NCBI RefSeq assembly: GCF_001953985.1
Contig: NZ_MBEI01000061.1
Span: 117,037 to 181,036, forward strand
Origin: Mycobacterium colombiense
GTDB lineage: Bacteria > Actinomycetota > Actinomycetes > Mycobacteriales > Mycobacteriaceae
Length of the DNA stretch: 64,000 bases
Direction of reading: 5' to 3'
In this document: piece by piece, positions 61,858 to 64,000 of the stretch
Layout of the letters: the number at the start of each line of letters is the position of its first letter
Position numbering within the stretch: position 1 is the first letter of the stretch
The notes under the pieces: generated by a model
The model's input: the letters and a program-made list of their open reading frames with translations, nothing else
What the model was told of the DNA's origin: nothing
Database searches by the model: none
Translations under genes and position numbers: made by a program

Positions 61858-62931
61858 ATGCCGGCCCTCCGGCACCTTTACTTCGCATACGGGTCGAACC
61901 TGTGCGTCAGGCAGATGGCGCAACGCTGCCCCGACGCCGCGCACCCGCGACCCGCCGTGCTGGCCGATCACGACTGGCTGATCAATCAGCGCGGCGTGGC
62001 CACCGTCGAACCGCTCGCCGGTAACCAGGTGTACGGGGTGGTGTGGCGGATCTCCGACGGTGACCTGGCGACGCTGGACAGCGCCGAGGGGGTGCCGGTG
62101 CGCTACCGGCGCGACGAGATGACCGTGCACACCGACGACGGACCGAAGCCGGCCTGGGTCTACATCGACCACCGCGTGACGCCGGGCCCGCCCAGACCGG
62201 GCTATTTGCCCAAGATCATCGACGGCGCCACGCAGCACGGGCTGCCGCCACGCTGGGTCGACTTCTTGCGCCGCTGGGACCCCGCCGGCTGGCCGCGCCC
62301 GAAGTCGTCGGCGTCCGGGCCTGGGCCACAGTCACTTTCGGCGTTGCTGAGTGAGCCCGGGGTGACCGAGAGCAGCCGATTACGTTCGCGGTTCGGATTT
62401 TTCGCGATCCACGGCGGCGGGCTGGAAGAGATGACCGATGTGATCGCCGAGCGCGCCGCCGAAGCCGCCGGCGCCTCGGTGTACGTGGTGCGCCATCCCA
62501 ACGCCTATGCGCATCACCTGCCATCGGCCCTGTTCGACCCGGCCGAGTCGCCGCGCCTCGCCGAGTTCCTCGACCATGTCGACGTCGCGGTGTCGCTGCA
62601 CGGGTACGGCCGCGACGGTCGCAGCACCCAGTTGTTGGCCGGCGGCCGCAACCGGGCGCTGGCCGCTCACCTGACCCGGCACGTTCGGCTGAACGGCTAC
62701 CAGGTGATCACCGACCTCGACGAGATCCCACCGGAATTGCGGGGCCTGCATCCGCGCAACCCGGTGAACCGGGTGCGGGGCGGCGGAACCCAGCTGGAGC
62801 TCTCGGCCAGGGTCAGGGGGATCAGCCCGCGCAGCCCACTGCCGGGCGATGACGGCTTGTCGTCGGTCACCAGCGCCCTGATTCAGGGGTTGGCGCAGGC
62901 CGCCCGTAGTTGGTCAATGTCGGATCGTTGA
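61858..62931 (+). CDS. Fusion of gamma-glutamylcyclotransferase-like and poly-gamma-glutamate hydrolase-like domains
   Basis: 357 aa; ATG directly follows the mntH stop. The N-terminal GGCT/AIG2 fold (about 1-145) has the hallmark YFAYGSNL and VYGVVWRISDGDLATLDSAEG with the catalytic Glu of this family. The C-terminal region (about 155-345) fits the phage-type poly-gamma-glutamate hydrolase: FFAIHGGGLEEMTDVIAERAAE (zinc-site H-G-G-x-x-E), HPNAYAHHLPS and VAVSLHGYG, then GGRNRALA. No signal peptide, so cytosolic. Similar to Rv0923c in length. Likely acts on gamma-glutamyl chains; substrate unknown. Confidence 0.75.
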   Translation: MPALRHLYFAYGSNLCVRQMAQRCPDAAHPRPAVLADHDWLINQRGVATVEPLAGNQVYGVVWRISDGDLATLDSAEGVPVRYRRDEMTVHTDDGPKPAWVYIDHRVTPGPPRPGYLPKIIDGATQHGLPPRWVDFLRRWDPAGWPRPKSSASGPGPQSLSALLSEPGVTESSRLRSRFGFFAIHGGGLEEMTDVIAERAAEAAGASVYVVRHPNAYAHHLPSALFDPAESPRLAEFLDHVDVAVSLHGYGRDGRSTQLLAGGRNRALAAHLTRHVRLNGYQVITDLDEIPPELRGLHPRNPVNRVRGGGTQLELSARVRGISPRSPLPGDDGLSSVTSALIQGLAQAARSWSMSDR

Positions 62932-62944
62932 ACGGAGATTGTTG

Positions 62945-63763
62945 GTGGCCAAGGACTTTCGCTTTGGAATGAGCATGCGGTTCTTCAAGTCGCGCGAGGC
63001 ACTGCTCGACAAGGCCAAGCGGGCTGAGGACGCCGGCTTCGACATTCTCTGTGTGCCCGATCATTTGGGTGCCGCGGCTCCGTTCCCGACGCTGACCGCG
63101 GTCGCCATGGTCACCACGACGCTGCGGCTGAGCATGTATGTGCTCAACTCCGCGTTCTACAAGCCGGCCCTGCTCAGCCGGGACATGCAAGGCCTGGATC
63201 TGCTCAGCGACGGCCGCCTGGAGATCGGGCTTGGCACCGGTTACGTCCGGGAAGAGTTCGAGGCCGCGGAGATCCCATATCCCAGCGCCGGCGCCCGGGT
63301 CGACTACCTCGAGCACATGACGAAGTACCTGAAGGAGCACCACCCGTCGACGCCGCTCATCATCGCCGGCAACGGTGACCGGGTGCTGACCATCGCCGCC
63401 CGCAACGCCGACATCATCGGGCTGACCGGCTCCAAGGTGCGCGACGTCGACGACCCGTTCGCCGAACGCGTCGACTTCGTCCGCAAGGCGGCGGGAGACC
63501 GGTTCGACTCACTCGAGCTGAACCTGGCCATCACCGCGATGCCGCGGGTCGGCGAGACCGAGCCCGACCTCAAGCTGACCCGCGCTTACTCGCCGGACCT
63601 GTCCGACGAAGAGATCCTGTCCCAGCCCTCGGTGCTGAGCGGTTCCCCCCGCGAGATCGCCGACACGCTGATCGCATACCGCGAAAAATACGGCGTGTCG
63701 TCCTTCACCGTGCAGGACAACAACATCGATAACTTCTCGAAGGTGATCGCCGAACTGCGCTGA
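62945..63763 (+). CDS. F420-dependent LLM-class oxidoreductase, third copy
   Basis: 272 aa from GTG 62945 with CGGAGA 7 bp before; TTG codons at 62939 and 62942 are alternatives. Luciferase-like barrel: FFKSREALLDKAKRAEDAGFDILCVPDHLGAAAPF, MQGLDLLSDGRLEIGLGTGYVREEFEAAEIPY and PLIIAGNGDRVLTIAARNADIIGLTG, then SPREIADTLIAYREKYGVSSFTV. It belongs to the subfamily often assigned F420 dependence. It follows the gamma-glutamyl fusion gene by 13 bp, so both are probably cotranscribed with mntH upstream. Confidence 0.85.
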   Translation: MAKDFRFGMSMRFFKSREALLDKAKRAEDAGFDILCVPDHLGAAAPFPTLTAVAMVTTTLRLSMYVLNSAFYKPALLSRDMQGLDLLSDGRLEIGLGTGYVREEFEAAEIPYPSAGARVDYLEHMTKYLKEHHPSTPLIIAGNGDRVLTIAARNADIIGLTGSKVRDVDDPFAERVDFVRKAAGDRFDSLELNLAITAMPRVGETEPDLKLTRAYSPDLSDEEILSQPSVLSGSPREIADTLIAYREKYGVSSFTVQDNNIDNFSKVIAELR

Positions 63764-63812
63764 CCGCCGCGGCGGTTTACCGGCGGGCGTGCCGGTAAGC
63801 TCAGGCCCGTCC

Positions 63813-63885
63813 GCCCCCGTAGCTCAGGGGATAGAGCACGGCTCTCCTAAAGCCGGTGTCGCAGGTTCGAATCCTGCCGGGGGCA
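63813..63885 (+). tRNA. tRNA-Arg (anticodon CCT)
   Basis: Cloverleaf reads: acceptor GCCCCCG/CGGGGGC, D arm GCTC/GAGC, anticodon stem CGGCT/AGCCG with loop CTCCTAA (anticodon CCT), T arm GCAGG/CCTGC with TTCGAAT, discriminator A. CCA is not encoded. It reads AGG codons, rare in this genome. Such tRNA genes are common integration sites. Confidence 0.95.
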
Positions 63886-63903
63886 CGTCAGAGGTGTATG
63901 ACG

Positions 63904-63990
63904 TCGGCTGATGCTTGACGGATCTATGTCGGGTGATGCCTGACAGTGTTTCGGCTGATGGTTGACAGTTACTTCGGTTGATCCTTGACA
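63904..63990. mobile_element. Relic insertion-sequence end with four subterminal repeats
   Basis: Four degenerate direct repeats of TCGGnTGATnnnTGACA start at 63904, 63929, 63951 and 63974 (spacing 25, 22, 23 bp). On the minus strand they read TGTCAAGGATCAACCGAAG and so on, which looks like the terminal and transposase-binding repeats of IS481-like elements. The outer TGTCA end would be at 63990, but only about 100 bp separate it from tRNA-Arg, so no transposase can lie on that side: a solo or truncated end. The family is an inference. Confidence 0.4.
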
Positions 63991-64000
63991 CTCCCTAGAT

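Overview
The window is a high-GC chromosomal segment of a slow-growing Mycobacterium. It follows, inverted, the gene order of the M. tuberculosis H37Rv interval from about Rv0985c (mscL) down to Rv0923c. The identification rests on protein similarity recalled from memory (MprAB/PepD, UvrD1, LigD/Ku, PstS3-PstC2-PstA1, PerM and others) and on that gene order. It is not M. tuberculosis: there are no PE_PGRS genes beside rpmF, cobF is present, the Fpg-like glycosylase is full length, the csoR-ctpV copper genes are missing beside the DUF1707 gene, and the pst locus is reduced. An M. avium-complex-like or related environmental species fits. No tool was run, so the species is an inference.

Layout. 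1-4.9 kb: end of mscL, then moaB2, pepD, mprB, mprA and rpmF; this is the envelope-stress two-component system with its target protease and two candidate MprA boxes. 5.2-13.6 kb: a six-gene, tightly coupled operon (AtuA-like, fadE13, accD2, accA2, fadE12, echA7) that reads as a branched acyl-CoA or acyclic terpene carboxylation pathway. 13.8-24.6 kb: DUF1707 protein, aldo/keto reductase, MoxR-VWA pair, purHN, perM, an Rv0954-like membrane protein and an F420-dependent oxidoreductase with a KstR-type operator. 24.7-33.4 kb: thiolase-like protein, sucCD, M23 peptidase with a CRP-type site, uvrD1, and chorismate mutase preceded by what looks like an aromatic-amino-acid attenuator. 33.5-41.0 kb: pgi, SDR, Fpg-like glycosylase, cobF, an AurF-like diiron protein coupled to an abridged Baeyer-Villiger-type protein, and a STAS/ATPase anti-sigma-like protein. 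41.1-45.9 kb: a second KstR-box F420 oxidoreductase, enoyl-CoA hydratase, SAM methyltransferase, and a FAA-hydrolase/metallo-beta-lactamase fusion. 45.9-54.0 kb: ligD and ku (NHEJ), separated by a four-gene polyol/ketose island. 54.0-58.4 kb: pstA1, pstC2 and two tandem pstS3 copies. 58.6-63.8 kb: KstR-box SDR and partner, mntH, a gamma-glutamylcyclotransferase/poly-gamma-glutamate hydrolase fusion and a third F420 oxidoreductase. 63.8-64 kb: tRNA-Arg(CCT) followed by what looks like a relic insertion-sequence end.

The most interesting points are the leader peptide and terminator before chorismate mutase, the two-domain gamma-glutamyl enzyme next to an F420 enzyme, the polyol island between ligD and ku, three KstR-like operators in one window, and the pstS3 duplication that carries its upstream control block.
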